Positions 51,873-61,282 of a stretch of 64,000 nt of DNA are shown here, one piece after another; within the stretch, counting starts at the first letter, position 1, and each line of letters begins with the position of its first letter. The position numbers were made by a program, and so were the translations under genes. The stretch spans positions 496,001-560,000 of the forward strand of contig NZ_JAJNMP010000004.1 of the NCBI RefSeq assembly GCF_021044935.1. The letters are read 5' to 3'. The notes under the pieces were generated by a model. The model was not told where the DNA came from, did not search any database, and saw nothing but the letters and a program-made list of their open reading frames with translations. Source of the DNA: Agromyces cavernae (GTDB lineage Bacteria; Actinomycetota; Actinomycetes; Actinomycetales; Microbacteriaceae).

Positions 51873-52105
51873 CAGGCGTGACCCTCGCCCTCGAACTGCT
51901 TGGCCGCCTGTGCGGCGGCCGCGGCGCCGGCGGATGCCGCTGCCGAGGCCTCGCCGCCGACCGGGCGCTTGAGGTACGCGACGAGACCGCCCTCGGGCCC
52001 CTGCACGATCTGCACGAGCTCCCAGCCCTCGGAACCCCAGTTGTTGAGGATCGCGGCGGTGTTGTGGATGAGCAGCGGAGTGGTGATGTACTCCCAGGTC
52101 GGCAT
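51872..52105 (-). CDS. DUF4177-type small protein
   Basis: A 77-residue protein: WEYITTPLLIHNTAAILNNWG followed by GWELVQIVQGPEGGLVAYLKRP, the typical DUF4177 pattern (WEY... GWELV), then an Ala-rich tail. AAGGAG precedes ATG 52105. It is co-transcribed with ridA. Function unknown. Confidence 0.85.
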   Translation of the reverse strand: MPTWEYITTPLLIHNTAAILNNWGSEGWELVQIVQGPEGGLVAYLKRPVGGEASAAASAGAAAAAQAAKQFEGEGHA

Positions 52106-52247
52106 GTGCGACTCCTTGACGGTGCGGTTCGGTGGATCGGTGCGGTCGGCGCGTACGATGGCGTGCAGAGATTCGGTGCTTCACGGCGTGTCTGGAAAGG
52201 CATCGCGGCGCACTGGGCGCATAGCGGCTTTTGCCAGATTTCTCCGT

Positions 52248-52253
52248 TACGCT
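52248..52253 (+). promoter_or_regulatory. -10 element for leaderless PBP gene
   Basis: TACGCT lies 7 nt before ATG 52261; no RBS is present. It is divergent from the DUF4177 gene. Confidence 0.5.
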
Positions 52254-52260
52254 CCACTAT

Positions 52261-54912
52261 ATGTCTGCCCAAAAACGTACGAAGAGCGATGTCGGCGCGG
52301 GTATCCTCGGCTTCGTCGGCATGAGCGCTCTCGCCGGCGTTCTCGTCACCGCAGCGGTGACCCCGGCACTCGCCGTCACCGGCATGGCCGCGAACAACAG
52401 CATCACGATGTTCGAGAACCTGCCCGGCTACCTCGAGCCCGGCGAGCTCGCTCAGAAGTCGACCATCTACGCCGTCAAGTCCGACGGCACCCCCTCGGCG
52501 ATGGCGTCGTTCTACGACGAGAACCGCGAAGAGGTTCCGCTCGAGTACGTCTCGCAGTACCTGAAAGATGCCGCGATCGCCGGTGAAGACCCGCGTTTCT
52601 ACGACCACGGCGGCGTCGACATCGCCGGCACCGTGCGCGGCGCGCTCAATACGGTCGTCGCGGGCGACACGCAGGGTGGCTCGTCGATCACGCAGCAGTA
52701 CGTGAAGAACGTGCTCGTGAACAACGACATGGCGAAGGCGAAGACCGAAGAAGAACGCATCGCCGCCTGGGAGCAGCACACCGAGACCACGGTCGACCGC
52801 AAGCTCAAAGAGATGCGCTACGCGATCACCCTCGAGAAGCAGGCTTCGAAGGACGAGATCCTCCAGGGCTACCTGAACATCGCCGCGTTCGGCGGCACCG
52901 TCTACGGCGTGCAGACCGCCGCGCAGTACTACTTCAAGACGAACGCGAAGGACATCACGCTGCCGCAGGCGGCGAGCCTCATCGCGATCGTGAACAACCC
53001 CGAGAAGTTCCGCCTCGACTACCCCGAGAGCGAGACGAACGGCGCCGCGACCGTCGTCGATGGCGAGACCGTGCCGTATGCGGCCAACAAGGACCGCCGC
53101 GACTACATCATCGGTGAAATGCTCAAAGAGAAGAAGATCACGCAGGAAGAGCACGACGCCGCCGTCGCGACGCCCGTGGTGCCCGTGATCACCGAGCCCG
53201 CGACCGGCTGCCAGGCGGCACCCGTGTACGCGTTCTTCTGCGACTACGTCACGTGGGAGATCAAGAACAAGTTCGACAAGCCCGAGACCGAAGACGTCGA
53301 CGAGGGCGCCAAGATGCTCAAGCAGGGCGGGCTCGACATCTACACGACCATCGACATGGACCTGCAGAACGCGGCCACTTCTGCGCTCAACGAGAACGTG
53401 CCGAAGTCGGCCGAGGGCGTCGACATCGGCGGCTCCGTCGTCTCGGTCCAGGTCGGCACCGGCCGCATCCTCGCGATGGCGCAGAACAAGGATTACAGCA
53501 GCGACCCGACGGTGCTCGAGACTGGCAACAACTACAGCGCCGTCAACTACAACGCGCGCCACAACTACGGCGGCTCGAGCGGCTTCCAGCCCGGTTCGAC
53601 GTTCAAGGTCTTCACCCTCGGCGAATGGCTCAACGAGGGCCACTCGGTCAACGAGGGCGTCGACGCGCGCAAGCGCTCGAACTGGGGCACGTTCAACGAC
53701 AGCTGCAATGGCCCGGTGAACGTCGACGGCTGGGACCCCCGCAACGACCTCGGTGAGCAGGGCGGTTACTGGAGCGCGCTGCAGAACACGGTGAACTCCT
53801 ACAACACGGGCTTCGTCGCCATGGCGAAGCAGCTCGACCTCTGCGGCATCAAGAAGACCGCGACGGCGCTCATGAGCGACGGTCGCGCCGACGGCGGCGA
53901 GCTCGGCACGCCCGCGAGCGAGCCCTCGTGGACCTTCCAGCCCTCTGCCGTGCTCGGCACCGAAGAGGTCGCCCCCCTCGCCATGGCCACCGCCTTCGCG
54001 GCGATCGCCGGCAAGGGCGTCTCGTGCACCCCGATCGCCATCGACAAGATCACGAACGCCAAGGGCGAACCGATCGAGGCTCCGAAGTCGGAGTGCAAGC
54101 AGGCCGTGACCGCCGAGGTCGCGGCCGGCATGGACCACGCGATGCAGCGCGTCATGACCTCGGGCACCGGTTCGTCGTCGCTCTACAAGATGGACACGCA
54201 GGGCACCCCGATGATCGGCAAGACCGGTACGACCGACAACGCCGAGGCCACCTGGATGAGCGGCGCCTCGACGCGCGTCGCCACTGTGGTCGGCGTCTAC
54301 AACGTCACCGGCCACGTGAACCTGCGCGAGACGTACTTCGATGCCGGCGAGGCTGCGGTGCTGCGCCACAACATCTGGCCGCGCGTCATGGACGTCGCGA
54401 ACAGCAAGTACCCCGGCGAGTCGTTCCCCGAGCCGCCGCAGAACCTCCTCTTCGCACCGCAGGTGTCGGTGCCCGACGTGCTCGGCCTCTCCCCCGAGGC
54501 TGCGCAGAAGGCGCTCGAGGACGCCGGCTTCGGCTGGACCATGGACGGCGACGTCGACTCCGCACAACCCCAGGGCACCATCGGTGCGCAGAACCCGTCG
54601 GGCACCGCCAGTAGGGGTGCGGTGATCTCGCTGAAGATCAGCCGCGGCAACGGGGCCAGCGTCCCCGACGTGACCGGTCAGCCGGCCGACCAGGCCGAGG
54701 CCGCGCTCACCGCGGCGGGCTTCCGCGTCGATCGCCGCGAGGAGGACACGATCGATCCGGCCCAGGTCGGCGTGGTGATCTCGCAGTCGCCCGGCGCCGG
54801 TGAGAACGCCAAGCGCGGCGACAAGGTGACCATCACCATCGGCCGACTCGGTAACGGCGGCGGCAACGGCGACGGCGGCCCCGGCGACGGCGCCGCCCCC
54901 GAGGCCGGTTGA
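52261..54912 (+). CDS. ponA: class A penicillin-binding protein (transglycosylase/transpeptidase) with PASTA repeats
   Basis: Polymerises and cross-links peptidoglycan outside the membrane. The 883-residue protein has an N-terminal helix (about 14-40). The GT51 domain (about 75-260) has EDPRFYDHGGVD and GGSSITQQYVKN. The transpeptidase domain (about 360-700) has the SxxK Ser in GSTFKVF (about 445), NSYNTG (SxN) and KTGTTD (about 653). Two PASTA modules (about 735-865) follow, beginning VSVPDVLG and ASVPDVTG, and a Gly-rich tail. ATG 52261 directly follows a -10 box. It is 7 nt upstream of the metallophosphoesterase gene. Confidence 0.94.
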   Translation: MSAQKRTKSDVGAGILGFVGMSALAGVLVTAAVTPALAVTGMAANNSITMFENLPGYLEPGELAQKSTIYAVKSDGTPSAMASFYDENREEVPLEYVSQYLKDAAIAGEDPRFYDHGGVDIAGTVRGALNTVVAGDTQGGSSITQQYVKNVLVNNDMAKAKTEEERIAAWEQHTETTVDRKLKEMRYAITLEKQASKDEILQGYLNIAAFGGTVYGVQTAAQYYFKTNAKDITLPQAASLIAIVNNPEKFRLDYPESETNGAATVVDGETVPYAANKDRRDYIIGEMLKEKKITQEEHDAAVATPVVPVITEPATGCQAAPVYAFFCDYVTWEIKNKFDKPETEDVDEGAKMLKQGGLDIYTTIDMDLQNAATSALNENVPKSAEGVDIGGSVVSVQVGTGRILAMAQNKDYSSDPTVLETGNNYSAVNYNARHNYGGSSGFQPGSTFKVFTLGEWLNEGHSVNEGVDARKRSNWGTFNDSCNGPVNVDGWDPRNDLGEQGGYWSALQNTVNSYNTGFVAMAKQLDLCGIKKTATALMSDGRADGGELGTPASEPSWTFQPSAVLGTEEVAPLAMATAFAAIAGKGVSCTPIAIDKITNAKGEPIEAPKSECKQAVTAEVAAGMDHAMQRVMTSGTGSSSLYKMDTQGTPMIGKTGTTDNAEATWMSGASTRVATVVGVYNVTGHVNLRETYFDAGEAAVLRHNIWPRVMDVANSKYPGESFPEPPQNLLFAPQVSVPDVLGLSPEAAQKALEDAGFGWTMDGDVDSAQPQGTIGAQNPSGTASRGAVISLKISRGNGASVPDVTGQPADQAEAALTAAGFRVDRREEDTIDPAQVGVVISQSPGAGENAKRGDKVTITIGRLGNGGGNGDGGPGDGAAPEAG

Positions 54913-54919
54913 GCCCCGA

Positions 54920-55894
54920 TTGGCAACCCGTCTGACGCCCGTCGCGCGGATCGCACTTGCGATCGGCGCGGCGGGCGCCGCCGCATTCGCGTACGGATCA
55001 CTCGTCGAGCGCACCCGATTCACGCTTCGCCGGGCGGATGTCCCGGTGCTGCCGCCCGGCGCGAAGCCGATCAAGGTGCTGCACCTCACCGACCTGCATA
55101 TGGCCCCGTGGCAGCGCGAGAAACAGGACTGGGTGCGCGGCCTCGCCGACCTCGAGCCCGACCTCATCGTCGACACCGGCGACAACCTCGGCCATGAGCG
55201 CGGCATCGAGGGCATCCGGCGAGCGTTCGAAGCCTTCCGTGGCGTGCCGGGCGTGTTCGTCAACGGTTCGAACGACTACTTCGGTCCGGCGTTGAAGAAC
55301 CCGTTCACGTACTTCTTCGGCCCGTCGAAGCACATCGCGAGGTCCAAGCTCCTCGACATCGACGCGCTGCACGCGTTCTTCGGCGACCTCGGCTGGCAGG
55401 ATCTCGACAACACCGCTGCGAGCCTCGACCTGCGCGGCACGCACTTCGAGTTCTTCGGCGTCGACGACCCGCACAAGGGCTACGACCGCCTCGACCTGAT
55501 CACCGCGGCCATCGACGACCTGCGCGCCGAAGATCCGCTCGGCGACGAGACCTGGCCCGACGAGCCATCCGTCACGAAGCGTCGCCCGACCGTCACGGTC
55601 GGCGTGGCGCACGCGCCCTACCAGCGCGTGCTGAACTCATTCGTGAACCATGGGGCGCAGCTCATGTTCGCGGGGCACACGCACGGCGGCCAGGTGTGCC
55701 TCCCCGGCGTCGGCGCGCTCGTCACCAACTGCGACATCCCGCGCACGCAGGTGAAGGGCCTCAGCGTGTGGCGACACGGCCTGCGGTCGGCGTTCCTCAA
55801 CGTGTCGGCGGGCCTCGGCACGTCGATCTACGCACCGGTGCGCTTCGCGTGCCCGCCCGAGGCGACACTGCTCACGCTGGTTCCGACCGAGTAG
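54920..55894 (+). CDS. membrane-associated metallophosphoesterase
   Basis: A 324-residue calcineurin-like phosphoesterase with an N-terminal hydrophobic anchor (about 8-27). The metal motifs are in order: VLHLTDLHM (Asp, His), VDTGDNLG (Asp), NGSNDYF (Asn) and AGHTHGGQ (His pair). It follows the PBP gene by 7 nt and is probably co-transcribed; this PBP-phosphoesterase pairing is common in actinobacteria. The start is TTG 54920. Substrate unknown, possibly a lipid-linked envelope precursor. Confidence 0.88.
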   Translation: MATRLTPVARIALAIGAAGAAAFAYGSLVERTRFTLRRADVPVLPPGAKPIKVLHLTDLHMAPWQREKQDWVRGLADLEPDLIVDTGDNLGHERGIEGIRRAFEAFRGVPGVFVNGSNDYFGPALKNPFTYFFGPSKHIARSKLLDIDALHAFFGDLGWQDLDNTAASLDLRGTHFEFFGVDDPHKGYDRLDLITAAIDDLRAEDPLGDETWPDEPSVTKRRPTVTVGVAHAPYQRVLNSFVNHGAQLMFAGHTHGGQVCLPGVGALVTNCDIPRTQVKGLSVWRHGLRSAFLNVSAGLGTSIYAPVRFACPPEATLLTLVPTE

Positions 55895-55939
55895 CGGGCT
55901 GGTCGGACGGCCTCGATTTATCGGCTATCCTTGTTGAGG

Positions 55940-55968
55940 CCCGCAAGGGCACCGGCCCGCAAGGGCAC

Positions 55969-55971
<3 letters not shown>
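55940..55971 (+). repeat. 16-bp tandem duplication at the 5' side of tRNA-Pro
   Basis: CCCGCAAGGGCACCGG occurs twice without a gap (55940-55955, 55956-55971). The second copy reaches 3 nt into the tRNA acceptor stem, so it lies across the RNase P cleavage site. Confidence 0.9.
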
Positions 55972-56043
<72 letters not shown>

Positions 56044-56048
56044 ATTGT

Positions 56049-56078
56049 GAAGGCCCTCTTCTGGCGAAGAGGGCCTTC
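56049..56078 (+). terminator. terminator after tRNA-Pro
   Basis: 12-bp perfect arms GAAGGCCCTCTT / AAGAGGGCCTTC with a 6-nt loop. Confidence 0.85.
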
Positions 56079-56185
56079 GTCGTTCCCAGCTCACGTCGCG
56101 CCTCACGCGGGGGCTCAGACCGGCGCCAGGCGCCCTCGCGAGGCGCCGAGCGCCGCCGGAGCCTGCGCTCTACGGCCGCGCGCGC

Positions 56186-57487
56186 CTACGGGCGTCCGAG
56201 GCCGCGATAGGTCCACCCGGCGGCACGCCACGCGGCGGCGTCGAGCACGTTGCGACCGTCGATGACGTGTTTCGCTGCGACGAGCTGGCCTGTCTCGACG
56301 GGGTCGAGGTTGCGGTACTCGCGCCACTCGGTGACGAGCACGACGAGGTCGGCGCCGCGCAGTGCCTCGCGGGTCGACGTCGTGTAGTCGAGCTGGGGGT
56401 GCCGGCGCCGCGCGTTCTCGATGCCCTCGGGGTCGGTGGCGATGACCTCGGCACCGAGGCCCTTGAGCTGCACGGCCACGTCGAGTGCCGGTGAGTCGCG
56501 CACGTCATCGGACTCGGGCTTGAATGTCACCCCGAGCACCGCGATGCGCTTCTGGTGCACACTGCCGTCGAGCGCCTCGACGGCGAGGTCGACGACCCGC
56601 TGCCGCTGCCTGAGGTTGATCTCGTCGACCTCGCGCAGGAACGCGAGCGAGTCAGCGCGGCCGAGCTCTTCGGCGCGGGCGGTGAACGCACGGATGTCCT
56701 TCGGCAGGCAGCCGCCGCCGAAGCCGACGCCCGCGTTGAGGAACCGCCGGCCGATGCGCGCGTCGTGCCCGATCGCATCGGCGAGCGCGGTGACGTCGGC
56801 GCCCGTGGCGTCGGCGATCTCGCTCATGGCGTTGATGAAGCTGATCTTGGTGGCGAGGAATGCGTTGGCCGCAACCTTCACGAGCTCGGCAGTGGCGTAG
56901 TCGGTGACGACGCGCGGCGTGCCGGCCTCGATCGCGGCGCGATAGATCTGATCGAGCACTGATGTCGCGTGGTCGTCGGCCACGCCGTAGACGAGCCGGT
57001 CGGGCTCGAGGGTGTCTTTCACGGCGAACCCCTCGCGCAGGAATTCGGGGTTCCACGCGAGCGTCGCGTGCGGGGCAGCCTCGGCGATGCGAGCGGCGAG
57101 GCGCGCAGCTGTTCCGACGGGAACGGTGCTCTTGCCGACGACGAGCGCGCCCTCGGCCAGGTGTGGCAGCAGCGACTCGACCGCAGCGTCGACGTAGGTC
57201 AGGTCGGCCGCGTGCGTTCCGGCGGCCTGCGGCGTGCCCACGGCGATGAAGTGCACATCGGCGCCGGCCGCGTCGGCGATGTCGGTGCTGAATCGCAGCC
57301 GGCCCGTCGCGGTCGCCGAGGCGAGGATCTCGGGCAGTCCGGGCTCGAAGAACGGCGGACGCCCTGCCGCGAGTTCGGCGATCTTCGCCGCGTCGACGTC
57401 GATGCCGACGACCTCGTGCCCGAGCTCGGCCATGGCCGACGCGTGCACGGCACCGAGGTACCCGCAACCGATCACCGAAATACGCAC
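56186..57487 (-). CDS. ugd: UDP-glucose/GDP-mannose-type sugar nucleotide 6-dehydrogenase
   Basis: Two-step NAD oxidation of a UDP-sugar to a UDP-uronic acid for surface polysaccharide. The 433-residue protein has the N-terminal Rossmann VIGCGYLGAVHA (about 4-15), the FIAVGTPQ region, the catalytic Cys in GFGGGCLPKD (about 259), and the C-terminal VLGVTFKPESDDVRDSPAL NAD-binding domain. GTG 57487 has GAAGGAGAAG upstream. The substrate could be UDP-glucose or another UDP/GDP-sugar. Confidence 0.92.
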   Translation of the reverse strand: MRISVIGCGYLGAVHASAMAELGHEVVGIDVDAAKIAELAAGRPPFFEPGLPEILASATATGRLRFSTDIADAAGADVHFIAVGTPQAAGTHAADLTYVDAAVESLLPHLAEGALVVGKSTVPVGTAARLAARIAEAAPHATLAWNPEFLREGFAVKDTLEPDRLVYGVADDHATSVLDQIYRAAIEAGTPRVVTDYATAELVKVAANAFLATKISFINAMSEIADATGADVTALADAIGHDARIGRRFLNAGVGFGGGCLPKDIRAFTARAEELGRADSLAFLREVDEINLRQRQRVVDLAVEALDGSVHQKRIAVLGVTFKPESDDVRDSPALDVAVQLKGLGAEVIATDPEGIENARRRHPQLDYTTSTREALRGADLVVLVTEWREYRNLDPVETGQLVAAKHVIDGRNVLDAAAWRAAGWTYRGLGRP

Positions 57488-57523
57488 AGCTTCTCCTTCG
57501 TCACAAACCCTGACCATTCTGCC

Positions 57524-58639
57524 CTACGCGTGCGACGGGACATCCGCTCGGCTTCGCCCGCTCGCCCACCGCAGCAGCTGCTCGAGCGGGCCGCGACCGA
57601 TGTAGCGCCGCCAGAGCCAGGCGAAGAGCATCGAGCCGACGATGAGGGCGATGAGGAGCTCCCAGGAATCGTCGGTGCGCACGCCGTTCTCGGTGCGCAC
57701 CGCCGCGGCGATGACGAGGAGGTGCAGGGTGTAGACGCTGAGCGGCATCGAGCCCATGGCGGTGATCGGCGAGAGCACCAGTCCGGCCACGCGCCGCACG
57801 GGCGGCACGGCGAACTGCAGCAGCAACAGCATGGCGGCGACGACGACCACGCCGACGCCGACGTTGCCGACGGCCTCGATCGACAGCCGCACGGCCTCGG
57901 TGGTGGTCGCCGACATGGGCGCGTCGGCGCCGAGCGCGTCGACCGGGGGCGCGGCGTTGCCGCCGGGCATGAGCGCCGCGACCGGCAGCAGGGTCGCGGC
58001 GGCATAGGCGCCGATGAGCGCCGCGACGGCGACCACGCGAGGCGAGTCGAGGTCGTAGCGCACGAGCGCGAGGCCGATGAGCATCGCCGCGACCCACACG
58101 AGCACCGGATACGCGCCGCTCACGAACCAGTCGGCGACGAGCCCGAGCGACGACGCGTCCAACTCGGCGACGAACGCGGTCCGCTTCGCGAGCTCGGCGA
58201 GCGCGGGCGCGACCGCGAGCAGCACGATGCCGGCGCCGAGCGCCACGCCCCGCGGAATGAACAACAGCGGCAGGAGCAGCAGGAACGCGACGCCGTAGAC
58301 GTCGAGGATGATGAACACGAGCGGGTGCAGCGTGATCGCGATGCCGAGTCCGAGGATGATCAGGATGACCGCGCGGATCGCGATCTGCTTGCGCAGCGGG
58401 CCGCGGCCTTCGACGAGCGGCCGGGTGGCGCCGGTGATGAACCCGAGGCCCATGCCCGCCGTGAGTGCGAACAGCAGGCGTGGGCGTTCGTCGGCCAGCT
58501 CGATGAGCGACGTGAGATCAGCGGATGCCACGGCCGGCGACACGTGCGCGATGAACATGCCGATCAGCGCGAGGCCACGGGCGGCATCGACGCCGTCGAC
58601 GCGCGCGGCAGGCGTCGCTGCGGGTGCGCGATCGACCAT
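57524..58639 (-). CDS. multi-pass membrane acyltransferase-like protein (HGSNAT/DUF418-like)
   Basis: A 371-residue membrane protein with about nine helices. It begins RVDGVDAARGLALIGMFIAH, the DxARGLA-type motif of heparan-glucosaminide acetyltransferase-like and DUF418/DUF1624 proteins, with an MPLSVYTLHLLVI motif late in the chain. Such proteins are thought to transfer acyl groups to sugars across the membrane. It follows downstream polysaccharide genes, but the acceptor is unknown. REP-like copies flank its 5' side (58663-58748). Confidence 0.8.
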   Translation of the reverse strand: MVDRAPAATPAARVDGVDAARGLALIGMFIAHVSPAVASADLTSLIELADERPRLLFALTAGMGLGFITGATRPLVEGRGPLRKQIAIRAVILIILGLGIAITLHPLVFIILDVYGVAFLLLLPLLFIPRGVALGAGIVLLAVAPALAELAKRTAFVAELDASSLGLVADWFVSGAYPVLVWVAAMLIGLALVRYDLDSPRVVAVAALIGAYAAATLLPVAALMPGGNAAPPVDALGADAPMSATTTEAVRLSIEAVGNVGVGVVVVAAMLLLLQFAVPPVRRVAGLVLSPITAMGSMPLSVYTLHLLVIAAAVRTENGVRTDDSWELLIALIVGSMLFAWLWRRYIGRGPLEQLLRWASGRSRADVPSHA

Positions 58640-58662
58640 GTGTCACAGCCTCGCATACGCCC

Positions 58663-58748
58663 GGTCGGTCGAGTAGCGCCCGACGCAGCAGGGCGCGTAT
58701 CGAGACCCTCGCCGCATGGTCTCGATACCCTTCGCTACTCGACCGACG
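58663..58748. repeat. REP-like elements, copies 4 and 5 in inverted orientation
   Basis: 58663-58707 reads CGGTCGGTCGAGTAGCG...CGTATCGAGACC (minus orientation) and 58718-58748 reads GGTCTCGATACC...CTACTCGACCGACG (plus). Together they form a BIME-like inverted pair between the acyltransferase-like and Usp genes. Confidence 0.85.
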
Positions 58749-58753
58749 CTCTC

Positions 58754-59605
58754 TCAGCGCACGACGACGGTGGGCCCCTCGAGATGCGCGAGGATGCCGT
58801 GACTGACCGATCCGAGCAGGAACCGCGCGAGCGCTCCCCGCCCATGGCTGCCGACGACGAGCAGCGAGGCCTCGTCGGCCGCATCGGACAGCGCGACCAC
58901 CGGGTCGCCGACGACCACGCGCTGGTCGATCTCGAGCTCCGGGTGTGCAGCCACGACGGGTTGCAGCGCGGTCTCAAGCAGTTCACGCGCGGCCGAGCTG
59001 AGGTCGCCGTCGTCGACCATGGAGACGCCGTAGCCGTACTCGGCGCCGACGATCACGCCGAGGTCCCACGCGTGCACGGCGATGAGCGGCTCGCCGAGGC
59101 GTTCGGCCTCGGATGCCGCGAACTCGAGCGTGGTGGCGGATGATGCGGACCCGTCGACCCCGACGACGACCCCGCGTCGCCCGGTGACGTCGATGTCGGG
59201 GATCACTGCGACGGGCACGTGGCTTCCGGCGGCGATGCGCAGGCTATGCACCCCGCGACGACTGGGTCGTTTGCCGCCGTGCCAGTCGCTGCCGACGACG
59301 AGCAGTTCGGCATTGCGCGACAGTTCGTCGAACACCTCGGTCGCGGGACCGTGCTCGAACGTGGTGACGACTTCGAGGTCGGGGTCGACCTCGATGGCGA
59401 TGGCGATCGCCGCGTCGATGGCTCCCTGCGCCTCGGCCTTCGCAGCGGCCATCAGGTCGGCGTCGCGCGTCGTCTCGACGGCGAGGTCGATGACGTGCAC
59501 GATGTGCAGCCTCGCGCCCCGCATCGACGCTCGTCGGGCCGCCCACCGCACCGCGTGCAGGCCGGCGTCCACGGCGGTGCTCACACCGACGATGATCTCG
59601 CGCAT
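58754..59605 (-). CDS. universal stress protein, two Usp domains
   Basis: The 283-residue protein has tandem Usp domains (about 1-142 and 150-283), each starting with a strand and Asp/Ser site (REIIVGVSTAVD; GVVVGVDGSASS). The second carries a full ATP-binding motif VVGSHGRGALARFLLGSVS and the first a partial one, VVGSDWHGGKRPSRRG. ATG 59605 has GGGAGG 6 nt upstream. This arrangement matches actinobacterial stress proteins induced by dormancy or hypoxia; regulation is not visible here. Confidence 0.9.
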   Translation of the reverse strand: MREIIVGVSTAVDAGLHAVRWAARRASMRGARLHIVHVIDLAVETTRDADLMAAAKAEAQGAIDAAIAIAIEVDPDLEVVTTFEHGPATEVFDELSRNAELLVVGSDWHGGKRPSRRGVHSLRIAAGSHVPVAVIPDIDVTGRRGVVVGVDGSASSATTLEFAASEAERLGEPLIAVHAWDLGVIVGAEYGYGVSMVDDGDLSSAARELLETALQPVVAAHPELEIDQRVVVGDPVVALSDAADEASLLVVGSHGRGALARFLLGSVSHGILAHLEGPTVVVR

Positions 59606-59713
59606 GATGCCTCCCTGGTTCCCATGATCCCGCGGATGTCGCGGCGAAGCCAGAGGCGTGCGGCGGGGCATCCGCTCGGGGTTCCTGCCCGGGCGACGTG
59701 CGCGAGCGTCAGG

Positions 59714-61282
59714 TCAGCCGCCGGCCGGCACGGGCGGCTCGCAGAGCCGATAGTCGCCACTCTGCAGCATCAACTCGCAGGCCTCGGCCGGCTCACCCGG
59801 CCACACGCGCGGGTCGCCGGCGACGGCGCGACCGGCGTCGGTGAGCCCGGCGTGGGCGCCCGACATGACGATCACGCTGACGCCGCCGCCCCACGGGCTG
59901 GCGAGGCTGTCGTAGCCGAACTCGGCGATGTCGGCAGCCGCCGCGCGCTGGTCGTCGAGCGTCTCCCAGATGCCGTAGGAATGGCCCACGATGCGTCCGA
60001 CGAGCGACACGGAGATCACCGCGACGCCCGCGACCGCGAGCACTCCCGTGACGACCCGCAGGATCACCCCACCCGCAGGCCGCGCGCGCTCCCACGACTT
60101 CGCATTCAGGGCCACGCGGGCGAGCACCACGACCGCCGCGATCGCGACCGGCAGGAATGCCAGCACCCCGGGCGCCGGATGCCGCAACCAGGGTGGGGTG
60201 TGCGACGACATCAGCCACCACACGAGGTACGTCACGAGCCCCAGGACGGCGACACCGGCGACCACGGCGAACTCACGCAGCCCGGCGCGCGACGCTCCGG
60301 CCTCGGCGAGCAGCCTCGGCCGTCGCACGACGGCGATCGCCCCGAGCACGGCGAGCATGATGCCGAGCGCGACGAGCCCGAGCACGACCCATGCGGGCAG
60401 GTGCCACGCCCCGATGAACACGTTGAGCTTGTCGATCGGCGGCACCTTGTAGCCGAACTGCCCGCCGCCGAGCAGGAACCATCCGAAATTGCGCAGGTTC
60501 TCGATGCCCGCCTCGGGCCCGAGCGAGAGGAACTTCACGACCTCGTAGACGAACGTGGGCGCGGCCGCGAGACCGGCGGCGCCGAACACCCTCGGCAGTG
60601 TGGCGCGCACGCGCTGCCAGATGCTCGAGCCGGGCGCGTCGAGCAACGCCGCGAGGGCGAAGGCGGGCACGGCGAGCAGCGCGATGAACTTGGTCTGGAT
60701 GGCGAGGCCGACGAGCAGTCCCGCGAGCCACGGCCGCCGGTGCAGCACCACGAGCGCCGCCGCGAGCAGCCCGGCGGCGGTCACCTCGCCGAGCACGTCG
60801 ATGGGCGTCTGGATCGGCGACGGCAGCGGGTCGGCCGCGTACGCGAGCGGAACCGCTGCTGCCACGAGCCCGGCCCATCGCCCGCCGAGACGCCGGCCGA
60901 TGAGCCACAGGCTGCCGAGCAGCAGGATCCAGCCGAGCAGTCCGACGAGCCGGCCGGCGAGCACCGGCTCGATGCCGAGCGCCAGGAGCCCTGCGATCGG
61001 CAGCATCACGACCGGCCCGGTCGAGATGCGCACGTCGAACGGCGTGATCGTGCTGCCCGAGAGCGTGCCGTCGCTCGAATACCCGAGCCCACGCAGCAGG
61101 TTGAGCGGCACGGTGAGGTTGAAGGCCTCGTCCTCCCAGAGGCGCACGCTCGTGAGCGCCGGCCCGAGCACCGCGAGATTCGCGAGGACGACGCCGATGA
61201 CGGCGATCCAGAAGACCAGGTCGATCGGCCGGAATGACAGATCGACCGAGCGGATGCCGCGGGGCGGCGCCTCGACCGTCAC
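59714..61282 (-). CDS. polytopic glycosyltransferase (GT-C fold, GT39/GT83-like)
   Basis: A 522-residue membrane enzyme with about 10-12 helices. Its first periplasmic loop after helix 1 carries SVRLWEDEAFNLT, the Glu-Asp-type catalytic motif of polyprenol-phosphate-sugar-dependent transferases such as ArnT and Pmt. A C-terminal soluble domain contains CELMLQSGDYRLCEPP. The GTG start overlaps the GT2 gene's stop (GTGA). It probably transfers a sugar from a lipid carrier made by that GT2 to a wall polymer or protein. Confidence 0.85.
   Translation of the reverse strand: MTVEAPPRGIRSVDLSFRPIDLVFWIAVIGVVLANLAVLGPALTSVRLWEDEAFNLTVPLNLLRGLGYSSDGTLSGSTITPFDVRISTGPVVMLPIAGLLALGIEPVLAGRLVGLLGWILLLGSLWLIGRRLGGRWAGLVAAAVPLAYAADPLPSPIQTPIDVLGEVTAAGLLAAALVVLHRRPWLAGLLVGLAIQTKFIALLAVPAFALAALLDAPGSSIWQRVRATLPRVFGAAGLAAAPTFVYEVVKFLSLGPEAGIENLRNFGWFLLGGGQFGYKVPPIDKLNVFIGAWHLPAWVVLGLVALGIMLAVLGAIAVVRRPRLLAEAGASRAGLREFAVVAGVAVLGLVTYLVWWLMSSHTPPWLRHPAPGVLAFLPVAIAAVVVLARVALNAKSWERARPAGGVILRVVTGVLAVAGVAVISVSLVGRIVGHSYGIWETLDDQRAAAADIAEFGYDSLASPWGGGVSVIVMSGAHAGLTDAGRAVAGDPRVWPGEPAEACELMLQSGDYRLCEPPVPAGG

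Noticed and set aside
51307..55263. 1318-residue minus-strand open frame
   Set aside because: It lies opposite the PBP and ridA region; composition is Val/Arg/Asp/His-biased and no motif is seen.
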